NCBI RefSeq assembly: GCF_001718415.1
Contig: NZ_CP013378.1
Location: 1 to 64,000, forward strand
Reading direction: 5' to 3'
DNA: 64,000 nucleotides
Origin: Burkholderia pseudomultivorans
GTDB taxonomy: Bacteria > Pseudomonadota > Gammaproteobacteria > Burkholderiales > Burkholderiaceae
Shown: positions 31,379 to 39,459 of the stretch, piece after piece
Position numbering within the stretch: position 1 is the stretch's first letter
Layout: each line of letters starts with the position of its first letter
Program-made: the position numbers and the translations under genes
The notes under the pieces: generated by a model
What the model was told of the DNA's origin: nothing
Seen by the model: only the letters and a program-made list of their open reading frames with translations
Databases searched by the model: none

Positions 31379-31897
31379 ATGCCCTCCACCGCCCCCGACG
31401 ACGACGCGTTACGCGAACTCATCCCGAGGCTGCGACGCTTCGCGCTCTGGCTGGCGCGCGACGTGCACGCGGCCGACGATCTCGTGCAGTCGACGCTCGA
31501 GCGCGCGCTGTTGCGCTGGGCGAGCCGCCGCGACGACGCATCGCTGCGCAGCTGGCTCTTCACGATCCTTTATCGTCAGTTCCTCGACGGCAAACGCAGC
31601 GCGAAACGCTACGCATGGCTGCTCGGCCGCATCCGCGACGACGACGAACCGCACTGGCCGTCCGCCGAACGCGAGGTGGCCGCGCGCGCGACGCTCGAAG
31701 CGTTCGGCCGCCTGCCCAACGAGCAGCGCAGCCTGCTGCTGCTGATCGCGGTCGAGGGCTTTACCTATCAGGAAGCCGCCGATCTGCTCGAGGTGCCGAT
31801 CGGCACCGTGATGTCGCGCCTGTCCCGTGCGCGCCAGGCGCTGCGCCTGCTCAGCGACGGCGAGCTTCCCGCTCCTTCCCTGCGATTGATGAAATGA
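31379..31897 (+). CDS. ECF-family RNA polymerase sigma factor
   Basis: A 172-residue sigma-70 group 4 factor. Region 2 is FALWLARDVHAADDLVQSTL plus LRSWLFTILYRQFLDGKR; region 4 is LPNEQRSLLLLIAVEGFTYQ then EAADLLEVPIGTVMSRLSRA. It reads the GGAATAA/CGTC promoters at this locus, controlling the catalase-cytochrome operon and itself. The pairing of an ECF factor with SrpA-like catalase and cytochrome b561 is a recurring arrangement in proteobacteria, probably for oxidative stress. No ribosome binding site is obvious before the ATG at 31379. It overlaps the anti-sigma gene by 4 bp. Confidence 0.93.
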   Translation: MPSTAPDDDALRELIPRLRRFALWLARDVHAADDLVQSTLERALLRWASRRDDASLRSWLFTILYRQFLDGKRSAKRYAWLLGRIRDDDEPHWPSAEREVAARATLEAFGRLPNEQRSLLLLIAVEGFTYQEAADLLEVPIGTVMSRLSRARQALRLLSDGELPAPSLRLMK

Positions 31898-32649
31898 ACA
31901 TCCCTCCCGACGAACACGACCTCCACGCCTACGTCGACGGCCAGCTCGACGACGACGCGCGCGCCGCGGTCGAGCGCTATCTCGCGCTGCATCCGGAAAG
32001 CGCGGAACAGGTGAAACGCTGGCAGCAGGATGCGCAGCGCTTGCGGGCCGCGCTGGCGAGCATGCAGATGCCGGAGGACAACCCCGCGCTCGATCCGGCG
32101 GCGATTCGTGCGCGGCGCGCGGAACGCACGCGGATGCGGTTCGCGATGGCCGCATCCTTCGTGTTCTGCATCGGGCTGGGGACGTTCGGCGGATGGCAGG
32201 CGCGCGGCTGGAACGCGCCGGCGGCCGTCGCGCCGATGAGCGATGCGGTCGAGGCGTACAAGATGCTGGTCGTCGATCGCGCCGCGAAGGTCGATTTCCG
32301 GCCGACGAGTGCGGCGGAATTGCAGACCTGGCTCACCCGACGCGTCGGCGCATCGGCGATGCTGCCGGATTTGAGCGCCGCGGGATTCAGGCCGATTGGC
32401 GCGCGACTGTTCGCGACCGAACGCGGGGCCGCCGCGATGGTGCTGTATCAGGACGACGCGGGGCGCACGCTGAGCTTCTATCTCCGCCCGCCCGAATCCG
32501 CGCATCGGTTGCTGGCGGCCGGCGAACGCGTCGACGGCGCCCTGCTCGCGCGGTATGGATCGTTGCGCGGGCTCAACTATGCAGTGGTCGGGCCCGCGGA
32601 TAGTCTCGCGGAAAAGGCCGTCGCGCGTGTGCTCGACGAGCAGACGTAG
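31894..32649 (+). CDS. Transmembrane anti-sigma factor
   Basis: 251 residues. The cytoplasmic N-terminus (DEHDLHAYVDGQLDDDARAA then VERYLALHPES) has the H-x-x-x-x-x-D pattern of anti-sigma domains but lacks the HxxxCxxC zinc motif. One transmembrane helix follows at about 80-97 (FAMAASFVFCIGLGTFGG), then a periplasmic sensor part of about 150 residues. The ATG overlaps the sigma stop (ATGA), coupling the two. It should hold the sigma factor inactive until a signal, probably oxidative, is sensed outside the membrane; the signal is inference. It is the last gene before the origin-like repeats. Confidence 0.9.
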   Translation: MNIPPDEHDLHAYVDGQLDDDARAAVERYLALHPESAEQVKRWQQDAQRLRAALASMQMPEDNPALDPAAIRARRAERTRMRFAMAASFVFCIGLGTFGGWQARGWNAPAAVAPMSDAVEAYKMLVVDRAAKVDFRPTSAAELQTWLTRRVGASAMLPDLSAAGFRPIGARLFATERGAAAMVLYQDDAGRTLSFYLRPPESAHRLLAAGERVDGALLARYGSLRGLNYAVVGPADSLAEKAVARVLDEQT

Positions 32650-32727
32650 GTGACAGGATGCGCGGCCGCGTCGGGGCCCGTGAGGCGATTGTGCGCGCCT
32701 CAGGCGACGGGGCTCACCATCGAAACG

Positions 32728-33442
32728 CACAGCGTTTGGAGTGAATTGGGTGGCCTGTTATCCACATCAGGGGAACCGGGTCGCGCTCCGGTCGAAGGCC
32801 GGCGCCCTCACCTTTGGCGTGCACAGCATTTCGATTCGTTTTTGGCGGTGGATGTCCACACCGAAAACGTCGGCTCGATGCTATCGTTCGCAGCCGATCA
32901 CGTTCAGGGGTCGAAGCTCACAGCGTTTCCGGTCGTTTGAGGTTGGGAATATCCACAACGTTTCCTTCCTTTTCTGCCTCGTTCGCGCCCTCTCACTCAT
33001 CAGGCGCACAGCGTTTCGAGTGAGTTGATCGCCACGATATCCACATCGAAACCGTCGAGGCCATCGATCGCCACGAGTCGAATGAACGCTCGCTGCCAGT
33101 CCGCGAAAAGCCCCGAAACACGGGCCTCACGGCGCAACGAAGCCACTCGCGGACGGAAGGCTCACCCTGCAAATGCACAGCATCGCGAGTGGTTTTCGAA
33201 TCGATTTATCCACATTTTTTCCAACAGGTCATTTCGTTCGAAGACCTGAATTTGCGCGACCGGTCTGCATCGTCGAACCCATACAGCGCTCTCCGCGAAT
33301 CGCGCCGGCCACGACACAGCGTTTTCGACCGGTTTGCGCGCGCTTTTCCACACCCGCCCGGCACACGCGAAAGCGTCTCACCGACGTCCCGAAACAGCGC
33401 GGTTCACAGCATTCACGCAGTTTTCCGTGCCGGACGTCCACA
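32728..33442 (+). repeat. Seven composite repeats: CACAGC motif plus a DnaA-box-like sequence 29-30 bp downstream
   Basis: Units start at 32728, 32822, 32919, 33007, 33176, 33315 and 33405. Each begins CACAGC(G/A)T, with the first 20 bases approximating CACAGCGTTTCGAGTGGTTT. A box-like 9-mer follows at a fixed distance: 30 bp in the first five units and 29 bp in the last two. The 9-mers are TTATCCACA (32758, 33206), ATATCCACA (32949, 33037), TTTTCCACA (33344), ATGTCCACA (32852) and ACGTCCACA (33434). All are on the plus strand, mostly 85-97 bp apart. The ten bases before the 9-mer are not conserved. The fixed spacing indicates that a second protein, or a second DnaA contact, recognises the first motif. 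Confidence 0.85.
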
Positions 33443-33469
33443 GCTCGTTCGTCGCTTCGCCACTGCACG

Positions 33470-34186
33470 TCATGTCGCCGTCTCGTCGTCGATCAAACCG
33501 CTGCGCTTCAACGTCTCCCGCAGGCAGTCCGGACAGACGCGCTCGCCGGCACGCCAGACCTGGGCGAAATCCTCGTCGCGCTCGACCCTGAACGTCGATC
33601 CGTCGATCTCGATACCGTCTCCCAGCACCTCACGCAAGAACGCTTCATCGAACCAGTAGCGCGGTTCATGCGTCAACGCGCCATGGATCACCTGCACGAC
33701 ATGGCAATCGCGCACGACGCCGATCGACAGAATCGCCTTTTCGATATCGGGTGACGTTCGCGTCGGCAGGATCAATCCGTGCAGTTCGCAACGCACGAAG
33801 TCGTGCGGCCATTGCGCGTCCGCCGCGACGAGCGAGGTATCGAATGCCTGCTCGATCGACGTCGGCTTGTCGGGCGCCTCGCCGGAACGCACCAGCAGTT
33901 CGTCGACGCACGCCGAGCACGCATGAGTTTTCAAGCGCTCCAGCGCCGCGATCTGCGGAAAAGCCGTCACGTGCGCGACCTTGTCGACGAAGGTCGCTTC
34001 GACCTGAAGCGCGTCGAACTCGGTACGCAGTACCCACATGCGCCGACTGTATTTCGGACGATCGAGCGAAACCTTCACGAGTTCGCCCGGCACGAACTGC
34101 CCGCGCGGTCGAATACGGCCGGCAACGCCCGTCGATATCTCCGTCGCCCGTCCGGCTCCATGACGACGGCAGATGATCGGTCCCAT
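33470..34186 (-). CDS. Hypothetical protein inside the origin-like region
   Basis: 238 residues, not recognised. Start taken at ATG 34186 with GGAAGG 5 bp upstream; a start six codons earlier is possible. Two CxxC pairs (HACSACVDEL and VCPDCLRETL) suggest a zinc site. No signal peptide or membrane helix. GC content and codon use match the chromosome, so it appears native. It stops 27 bp from the last composite repeat and lies between the two DnaA-box clusters. A role in replication control is only a guess from position. Confidence 0.75.
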   Translation of the reverse strand: MGPIICRRHGAGRATEISTGVAGRIRPRGQFVPGELVKVSLDRPKYSRRMWVLRTEFDALQVEATFVDKVAHVTAFPQIAALERLKTHACSACVDELLVRSGEAPDKPTSIEQAFDTSLVAADAQWPHDFVRCELHGLILPTRTSPDIEKAILSIGVVRDCHVVQVIHGALTHEPRYWFDEAFLREVLGDGIEIDGSTFRVERDEDFAQVWRAGERVCPDCLRETLKRSGLIDDETAT

Positions 34187-34249
34187 CACGGCCTTCCGGT
34201 GCAAGCACGGCTTGCGTTGCGCTGCAGTCTTTTCGATTTCATCGCGTAT

Positions 34250-34576
34250 TCAATGCCGTTCGATCACGTACTGCCCCGGGCCGCGCCATGCAATCGAACG
34301 GTACGCGCGTCGAACGACGCCGAGCTCGCGGTAATGCTCGACGAGCGCCTGCGGGCTCCAGTCGCGGACGGCAGAAAACAACGCGCCGAGTTCGATCAGT
34401 GCGGCAACCAGCGCGCGACGGTCGTCATCGTCGGCGACCGCGCGTTCCCAGCGATCGGCCTGTGGCGTGAAGCCGAGCCGCATCAATGCGTCGGACACAG
34501 CTGCAACGTTGGTCACGACCACAGCAACCAGTCCGGCAATGTCCCTTACTAGCACTTCATCGGCAGGTGCCTTCAT
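34250..34576 (-). CDS. Small hypothetical protein inside the origin-like region
   Basis: 108 residues from ATG 34576 (MKAPADEVLVRDIAGLVAVV), with GAGG about 7 bp upstream. The open frame extends to 34705, but that start would place the coding region over a DnaA-box-like site and has no ribosome binding site. It is probably helical and cytoplasmic, with no recognised domain. It runs towards the 238-residue gene (63-bp gap) and is probably co-transcribed with it. Confidence 0.65.
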   Translation of the reverse strand: MKAPADEVLVRDIAGLVAVVVTNVAAVSDALMRLGFTPQADRWERAVADDDDRRALVAALIELGALFSAVRDWSPQALVEHYRELGVVRRAYRSIAWRGPGQYVIERH

Positions 34577-34697
34577 GAATCGCCTCGCACTTGGCAGCAA
34601 TGCTCGCGATTCTACAAACGTTCCGGCGAAGCCGGTCCATACGACGGGATGTGGCGGACGTCTTCTTCCTGCCCGCATCACAGTCGCGAGACTGTGC

Positions 34698-34984
34698 TTA
34701 TCCAAAGGTGTTAACAGAGAACGTATATATACGTAGTAACAGTTAACAAGACCTGTGCGTCACAGTGGATAACCTCGTTAACCGGCTGAAAAATCAATGC
34801 GATGCGAAACGCACAACCTGGCTCGACTCGCGTGCACAGCTTGCGGATGCGTCGAACAACTTTTCCGTGAATTTCGGGGCCGCACAGATATCCTCAATCG
34901 TTCCACTGTGAATCCAGAAGCTTGCGAGACGGTTATCCATAGGCGCGTGTGGATAACTCCGTCGCACACAGCGGCGACGCTGTG
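34698..34984. promoter_or_regulatory. Right DnaA-box cluster with AT-rich unwinding-like element
   Basis: DnaA-box-like sites: TTATCCAAA 34698-34706 (+), TTATCCACT 34764-34772 (-), TTATCCATA 34933-34941 (+) and a perfect TTATCCACA 34948-34956 (-). Between the first two is an AT-rich stretch with GTTAAC at 34710, 34742 and 34777 and the palindrome ACGTATATATACGT at 34721-34734. A CACAGCG-GCGA-CGCTGTG palindrome spans 34967-34984. Read on the minus strand, its CACAGC lies 28 bp before the perfect box, echoing the left-array unit. The AT-rich block resembles a DNA unwinding element in otherwise GC-rich DNA. Confidence 0.65.
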
Positions 34985-35037
34985 CATCGCATCGCACGCC
35001 ATCCGTTCGCGCGCCTGAAGAATTTTCACGAAGGGGC

Positions 35038-35066
35038 TTGCGCTCCCCGGAAACCCTCTCTATAAT
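35038..35066 (+). promoter_or_regulatory. Sigma-70 promoter of tRNA-Val
   Basis: TTGCGC (35038-35043), 17-bp spacer, TATAAT (35061-35066), 12 bp before the tRNA. A near-consensus stable-RNA promoter. Confidence 0.88.
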
Positions 35067-35078
35067 TCGCGGCTTCTT

Positions 35079-35155
35079 AGGCTCGTAGCTCAGTTGGTTA
35101 GAGCACCACCTTGACATGGTGGGGGTCGTTGGTTCGAATCCAATCGAGCCTACCA
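35079..35155 (+). tRNA. tRNA-Val (anticodon GAC)
   Basis: 77 nt with encoded CCA. The acceptor stem AGGCTCG/CGAGCCT is fully paired; the anticodon arm CCACC-TTGACAT-GGTGG gives GAC; T-loop GGTTCGAATCC. It is a single-gene transcript with its own promoter and terminator. Confidence 0.97.
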
Positions 35156-35220
35156 ACGAACAATTGAAGGGGTCGGCAGCATGCATTGCCTACAGGCAAT
35201 CCAGCTCGCCAAATGATCGA

Positions 35221-35256
35221 ACGCCACGCGGCAACTTCGCGTGGCGTTTTTCTTTT
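35221..35256 (+). terminator. Terminator of tRNA-Val
   Basis: A perfect 10-bp stem ACGCCACGCG (35221-35230) / CGCGTGGCGT (35238-35247), followed by TTTTCTTTT. Confidence 0.92.
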
Positions 35257-35374
35257 CTGCCGTACGCAACGCGTTTCGCGGCATGTCTCGCGCATCGAAG
35301 TCCCGCATTCACGTACGCAAGCAAACGCGAGCGGAAGGGCGCCGACGCCGTGCAGGCACACGGCGTGCGACGCA

Positions 35375-36244
35375 TCAATGCAGATGCTTCAGCTTGTCCG
35401 GATTGCGCACGACGTAGATCGCGACGATCTTGCCGTCCTCGATCTCCAGCGCGGTCGTCTGCAGCTCGCCGTCGGCTTCCAGCGTGACGAAGCCCGGCAG
35501 TCCGTTGACGAAACCGGCGCGCACGAGCTTCGACGCGTGCGTCGCGAACAGTTCGGCCAGGTGCGTGTGCACCTTCATCACGCGCTCGAAGCCGAACACC
35601 GGCACGCCCGCGGCCGACCGCTTGCCGCCGCCGTCCGCATGCAGGCTCACGTCCTCGGCCAGCATCGCGCCGAGCGCACGCATGTCGCCGCTGCGCGACG
35701 CCGTATAGAACGCTTCCGCCAGCTCGATGCCGCGCTGCTTCTCGACCCTAAACCGCGGCCGCGCATCGCGCACGTGGGTGCGGGCCCGCGCGGCGAGCTG
35801 CCGGCATGCGGCCGGCTCGCGCTGGATCGTCGCGGCCACTTCGTCGAATTCCAGACCGAACACGTCGTGCAGCAGGAACGCCGCGCGTTCGAGCGGCGAC
35901 AGCCGTTCGAGCGCGAGCATCAGCGGCAGCGTGACGTCCTCCGTTTCGTCCTCGTCGACGACGGGCTCCGGCAGCCACGGGCCGACATAGGTTTCGCGCC
36001 GATGCCGCGCGGACTTCAGCTGGTCGAGGCACATCCGCATCACCATCCGGCGCAGGAACGCCTCGGGCACGCGGATTTCGTCGCGGTCGACCTCCATCCA
36101 GCGGATGAACGCCTCCTGCACCATGTCCTCGGCATCGGCGACGGAGCCGAGCATCCGGTACGCGACGCGGACCAGCATGCGGCGCAGCGGATCGAAGCTC
36201 GCCGCCGCGTCGGCATGCACGCCGACTGGATCGGAGCTCGTCAT
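35375..36244 (-). CDS. ECF41-like sigma factor with SnoaL-type C-terminal extension
   Basis: 289 residues. Sigma region 2 is RRMLVRVAYRMLGSVADAED then MVQEAFIRWMEVD, and region 4 is LSPLERAAFLLHDVFGLEFD then EVAATIQREPAACRQLAARA. A C-terminal domain of about 110 residues (EAFYTASRSGDMRALGAMLA to NPDKLKHLH) resembles SnoaL/NTF2 folds. ECF41 factors are controlled by such a fused extension instead of a separate anti-sigma. The start ATG at 36244 shares a base with the stop of the carboxymuconolactone-decarboxylase-like gene (TGATG). An ECF41 factor next to such a gene is the known arrangement. The open frame continues upstream of 36244 in another reading frame of that gene and is not used. Confidence 0.9.
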   Translation of the reverse strand: MTSSDPVGVHADAAASFDPLRRMLVRVAYRMLGSVADAEDMVQEAFIRWMEVDRDEIRVPEAFLRRMVMRMCLDQLKSARHRRETYVGPWLPEPVVDEDETEDVTLPLMLALERLSPLERAAFLLHDVFGLEFDEVAATIQREPAACRQLAARARTHVRDARPRFRVEKQRGIELAEAFYTASRSGDMRALGAMLAEDVSLHADGGGKRSAAGVPVFGFERVMKVHTHLAELFATHASKLVRAGFVNGLPGFVTLEADGELQTTALEIEDGKIVAIYVVRNPDKLKHLH

Positions 36245-36717
36245 CAGGCCACCATCTTCGCGGCGGCGGCCTTCGCGTCGGCCGGATCGACCCATAGCCC
36301 GAAACCGACCGCCAGACGATTCCAGCCGTTGATCACGTTGATCATCAGCGTGAGCTTCACCTGTTCCTCCTGCGTAAAGTGGTCGTTCAGCGCGGCATAC
36401 GCCGCTTCGTGCGCATGGCCTTCCGACAGTCGCGTGAGCGCGTCGGTCCAGCCGAGCGCCACGCGTTCGCGATCGGTGTAGCAGGGCGCTTCGCGCCACG
36501 CGGCGAGCAGGTTGATGCGTTGCTCGGTTTCGCCTTGCGCGCGCGCCTCGACGGTGTGCATGTTAAGGCAGTTCGCGCACGCGTTGATCTGCGACGCGCG
36601 GATCTTGACCAGTTCGATCAGCGTCGGCTCGAGGCTGCCGGCAACCGTGACGGACAGGCCCATCCAGTCCTTCATCAAGGCGGGAGCGGCGGCAAACGGG
36701 TTGAGTTTCGCAGTCAT
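36244..36717 (-). CDS. Carboxymuconolactone decarboxylase / AhpD-like protein
   Basis: 157 residues with the AhpD-type site CANCLNMHT (C-x-x-C-x-x-x-H) preceded by LVKIRASQINA. Members act as alkylhydroperoxidase-like reductants or decarboxylases; the CxxC favours a redox role. A strong AGGAGAAGGA lies upstream of the ATG at 36717. It is co-transcribed with the downstream ECF41-like sigma and is its likely main target, given the promoter match 37 bp upstream. Confidence 0.93.
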   Translation of the reverse strand: MTAKLNPFAAAPALMKDWMGLSVTVAGSLEPTLIELVKIRASQINACANCLNMHTVEARAQGETEQRINLLAAWREAPCYTDRERVALGWTDALTRLSEGHAHEAAYAALNDHFTQEEQVKLTLMINVINGWNRLAVGFGLWVDPADAKAAAAKMVA

Positions 36718-36753
36718 GGTTCCTTCTCCTTTCGTGTGGGTTCCGATGACATG

Positions 36754-36781
36754 ACGAGATAGCGCCCCGCGAATGTGACAT
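36754..36781 (-). promoter_or_regulatory. ECF41-type promoter
   Basis: On the minus strand TGTCACA (36781-36775), a 17-bp spacer, then CGTC (36757-36754). This is close to the published ECF41 target pattern TGTCACA...CGTC and supports autoregulation of the two-gene operon. From 36782 to 37220 I see no gene; the region must hold the egtB promoter, which I could not pick out. Confidence 0.75.
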
Positions 36782-37220
36782 CGCGGCAAAAAATTTTCGA
36801 TAAGGCGAGGGCGGGCGGCGGCGTCCCATCCGGGCGTTGCATGATCGTCACACCGCGTCGCGGGCGCAGTCGGCATCCGGGACGCGCGGCGCGCACGTCG
36901 CGAACGGCCGCGCAGCCCCATCGGTACGCGCATCGCGGCGGATGGCGAGGCCCCGGCTGCACGCGATATCGGACACCGCACAAGCTTTCATTTTTCTTTC
37001 GAAGCGGTTTCATCCGCAATCGGATTCGCGACGTTCACATTTCTGGACCATACTGTTCTGCACGGGCGGATGAAGTGACGCCGCATTCGCGGCCCGGCGC
37101 GCGCGCCGGCTGCCCGACGACGCAGCAACGAAGGTCGCACGTCAGCCGCGCGCATCGAGCGCGAGGCTTTCCTTTTTCCGGCAACGCAACGCAGCGAATC
37201 GCGACGTGGACGGCAAACCG

Positions 37221-38462
37221 ATGAGCCTCCTTGCATCCCAGCTTCAGCGCCGTTACCAGGACGTGCGCGCCCATAGCGTCGCGTTGACGGCGACGCTGTC
37301 CGCCGAAGACCAGGCCGTGCAGTCGATGCCCGACGCGAGTCCGTCGAAATGGCATCTCGCGCATACGACGTGGTTCTTCGAAACCGTCGTGCTGATGCGC
37401 CGCGTCCCCGGCTACACGCCGTTCGACGACGCATTCCAGTTCCTCTTCAATTCCTATTACGAAGCGCTCGGCCCGCGCCATCCGCGTCCGCAGCGCGGGC
37501 TGCTCACGCGCCCGTCGCTCGACGAGGTGCATGCGTATCGCCAGCACGTCGACGACGCGATGCTGCGTGCGCTCGCCTGCGACGATCCGGCCCTGCTCGA
37601 CGCGATCGCGCCCGAGGTCGAGCTCGGCCTGCATCACGAACAGCAGCATCAGGAACTGATCGTCACCGACATGCTGCACGCGTTCTCGTGCAACCCGCTG
37701 CGGCCGGCCTTCTGGCCGCGCAACGGCGCGCACGGGCAGGGCGAGGCGGGCGATGGAGGCGAGATGCGCTGGCTGCGCCAGCCGGGCGGACTCGTCGAGA
37801 TCGGCCACGACGGCGACGCGTTCTCGTTCGACAACGAACGGCCGCGCCATACGGCGCTGGTGCGACCGTACGAGATCGCGGATCGCCTGGTGACGAATGC
37901 CGAATTCGCCGCGTTCATCGCGGACGGCGGCTATGCGCGCCCCGAATACTGGTTGTCCGACGGCTGGGCGACGGTGCAAAGGGAAGGGTGGCAAGGGCCC
38001 GCATACTGGATCACCGACGACGACACGCTGGTCGCCGGCGCGGCCTCGTCTGCGCCGCAGCACGCATGGCGCGCCTTCGGCCTGCACGGCGCCGAACCGC
38101 TCGCGCCCGATGCGCCGGTCTGCCACGTGAGCTTTTACGAGGCGGCCGCGTATGCGGAATGGGCCGGCGCGCGGCTGCCGACCGAATTCGAATGGGAGGC
38201 TGCGTTCCAGGCGGACGGCATCCGCCAGATGCTCGGGCACGTGTGGCAGTGGACGCGTTCGTCATACGAGCCATATCCGGGCTTTCGGCCGCTCGCGGGT
38301 GTCGCGGCCGAATACAACGGCAAGTTCATGGTCGGCCAGCAGGTCCTGCGCGGCAGCAGCATCGCGACGCCGCCCGGGCATGCGCGGCCGACGTACCGCA
38401 ATTTCTTTCCGCCGGCCGCGCGCTGGCAATTCACGGGAGTGCGACTTGCGCGAGACGTCTGA
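37221..38462 (+). CDS. egtB: Ergothioneine biosynthesis sulfoxide synthase EgtB
   Basis: 413 residues (ATG 37221; an in-frame GTG lies 5 codons earlier). It is an iron enzyme joining trimethylhistidine (hercynine) to a thiol with oxygen. The N-terminal DinB-like domain has the iron ligands: a His in WHLAHTT (45/48) and HEQQHQE (H139, H143). The C-terminal FGE-sulfatase domain follows (WLSDGWATVQREGWQGPAYW; CHVSFYEAAAYAEWAGARLP; GHVWQWTRSSY). It is followed by egtD with a 17-bp overlap. No egtA, egtC or egtE is nearby, so the thiol donor and the C-S lyase are not defined here. Confidence 0.94.
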   Translation: MSLLASQLQRRYQDVRAHSVALTATLSAEDQAVQSMPDASPSKWHLAHTTWFFETVVLMRRVPGYTPFDDAFQFLFNSYYEALGPRHPRPQRGLLTRPSLDEVHAYRQHVDDAMLRALACDDPALLDAIAPEVELGLHHEQQHQELIVTDMLHAFSCNPLRPAFWPRNGAHGQGEAGDGGEMRWLRQPGGLVEIGHDGDAFSFDNERPRHTALVRPYEIADRLVTNAEFAAFIADGGYARPEYWLSDGWATVQREGWQGPAYWITDDDTLVAGAASSAPQHAWRAFGLHGAEPLAPDAPVCHVSFYEAAAYAEWAGARLPTEFEWEAAFQADGIRQMLGHVWQWTRSSYEPYPGFRPLAGVAAEYNGKFMVGQQVLRGSSIATPPGHARPTYRNFFPPAARWQFTGVRLARDV

Positions 38463-39459
38463 CCTGACGGCCACGAGCGGTGGCCTGCAACCCGCCCGCG
38501 ATTCGCGGCCGAGCGCGTTCGAGCGCGACCTGATCGACGGACTGTCGCGCACGCCGCGCAGTATTCCGCCGAAATACTTCTACGATGCGGCCGGTTCCGA
38601 GCTGTTCGACCGCATCTGCGAACTGCCCGAGTACTACCCGACGCGCACCGAGCTCGGGATCCTGCGCGATCGCGCGGCGGACATCGTGCGGCGCGTCGGT
38701 CCGCACGCGGACATCGTCGAGTTCGGCGCGGGCTCGCTCGAGAAGATCCGCGTGCTGCTCGACGCGTTCGCGGGCAACTACGCGAACGCGCCGGCGCGCT
38801 ACGTGCCGGTCGACATCTCGGCCGACTACCTGCACGGCGCGGCCGCACGCCTGCGCGCGGCGTATCCGTGGCTCGACGTCGCGCCGCTCGCGGCCGACTA
38901 TACGAAGGCCGAGCAGCTGGCCGAGCTGTCCGCATCGCCGCGGCGGCGCATCGGCTTCTTCCCCGGCTCGACGATCGGCAATTTCTCGCCGGAGGAGGCC
39001 GATGCGTTCCTGCGCGACGCGGCGCGGCTGCTGCGCGGCGGCGGATTGCTGGTCGGCGCGGATCTCGTGAAGGACATGCGCACGCTGCACGACGCGTACA
39101 ACGATGCGCAGGGCGTGACCGCGCAGTTCAACCTGAACCTGCTCGCGCGCGCGAACGCCGAACTCGGCGCGGACTTCGACCTCGATGCGTTCTCGCATTG
39201 CGCGTTCTACGCCCCCGAGCAGCAGCGCATCGAGATGCATCTCGTCAGCGATGTCGCGCAGAGCGTACGCGTGGGCGGTCACACGTTCCGGTTCGAGGCC
39301 GGCGAGCGCATCCATACGGAGAACTCGTACAAGTTCACGATCGACGGTTTTCACGCGATCGCGCGCCGCGCGGGGTTCGAGCCCGACACCGTGTGGACCG
39401 ACTCCGATCAGCTGTTCAGCGTGCACTGGCTGCGCAGCGTCGACGATATCCGCGCGTAA
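38446..39459 (+). CDS. egtD: L-histidine N-alpha-methyltransferase EgtD
   Basis: 337 residues. An SAM-dependent enzyme that makes hercynine from histidine for EgtB. It shows PPKYFYDAAGSELFDRICEL near the start, the SAM site DIVEFGAGSLEKI, FFPGSTIGNFSPEEA, and the C-terminal ENSYKFTIDGFHAIARRAGF. No ATG is in place; TTG at 38446 with GGGAG about 8 bp before it fits best and lies inside the egtB 3' end. The overlap means egtB and egtD are translated together. The 294 bases after it contain no supported gene. Confidence 0.92.
   Translation: MRETSDLTATSGGLQPARDSRPSAFERDLIDGLSRTPRSIPPKYFYDAAGSELFDRICELPEYYPTRTELGILRDRAADIVRRVGPHADIVEFGAGSLEKIRVLLDAFAGNYANAPARYVPVDISADYLHGAAARLRAAYPWLDVAPLAADYTKAEQLAELSASPRRRIGFFPGSTIGNFSPEEADAFLRDAARLLRGGGLLVGADLVKDMRTLHDAYNDAQGVTAQFNLNLLARANAELGADFDLDAFSHCAFYAPEQQRIEMHLVSDVAQSVRVGGHTFRFEAGERIHTENSYKFTIDGFHAIARRAGFEPDTVWTDSDQLFSVHWLRSVDDIRA

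Larger units (their letters stand above)
32650..35078. other. Candidate chromosomal replication origin region (oriC), bipartite
   Basis: About 2.4 kb that contains two DnaA-box clusters, an AT-rich stretch and only two small genes. The left cluster (32728-33442) is an ordered array of seven composite repeats. The right cluster (34698-34984) has four boxes beside a run containing three GTTAAC sites. Perfect TTATCCACA boxes are at 32758-32766 and 33206-33214 (plus) and 34948-34956 (minus). The rRNA operon to the left and the tRNA-Val to the right both point away from this region, as expected for genes flanking an origin. The assignment is inference from these signals; the region upstream of dnaA is outside the window and cannot be compared. 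Confidence 0.65.

Noticed and set aside
29911..31893. Long plus-strand frame leading into the anti-sigma gene
   Set aside because: It is antisense to the catalase gene; the true start is the ATG at 31894 overlapping the sigma stop.
32728..33442. CRISPR array
   Set aside because: Repeat units are imperfect, spacing varies from 88 to 169 bp, spacers are not uniform and no cas gene is present.
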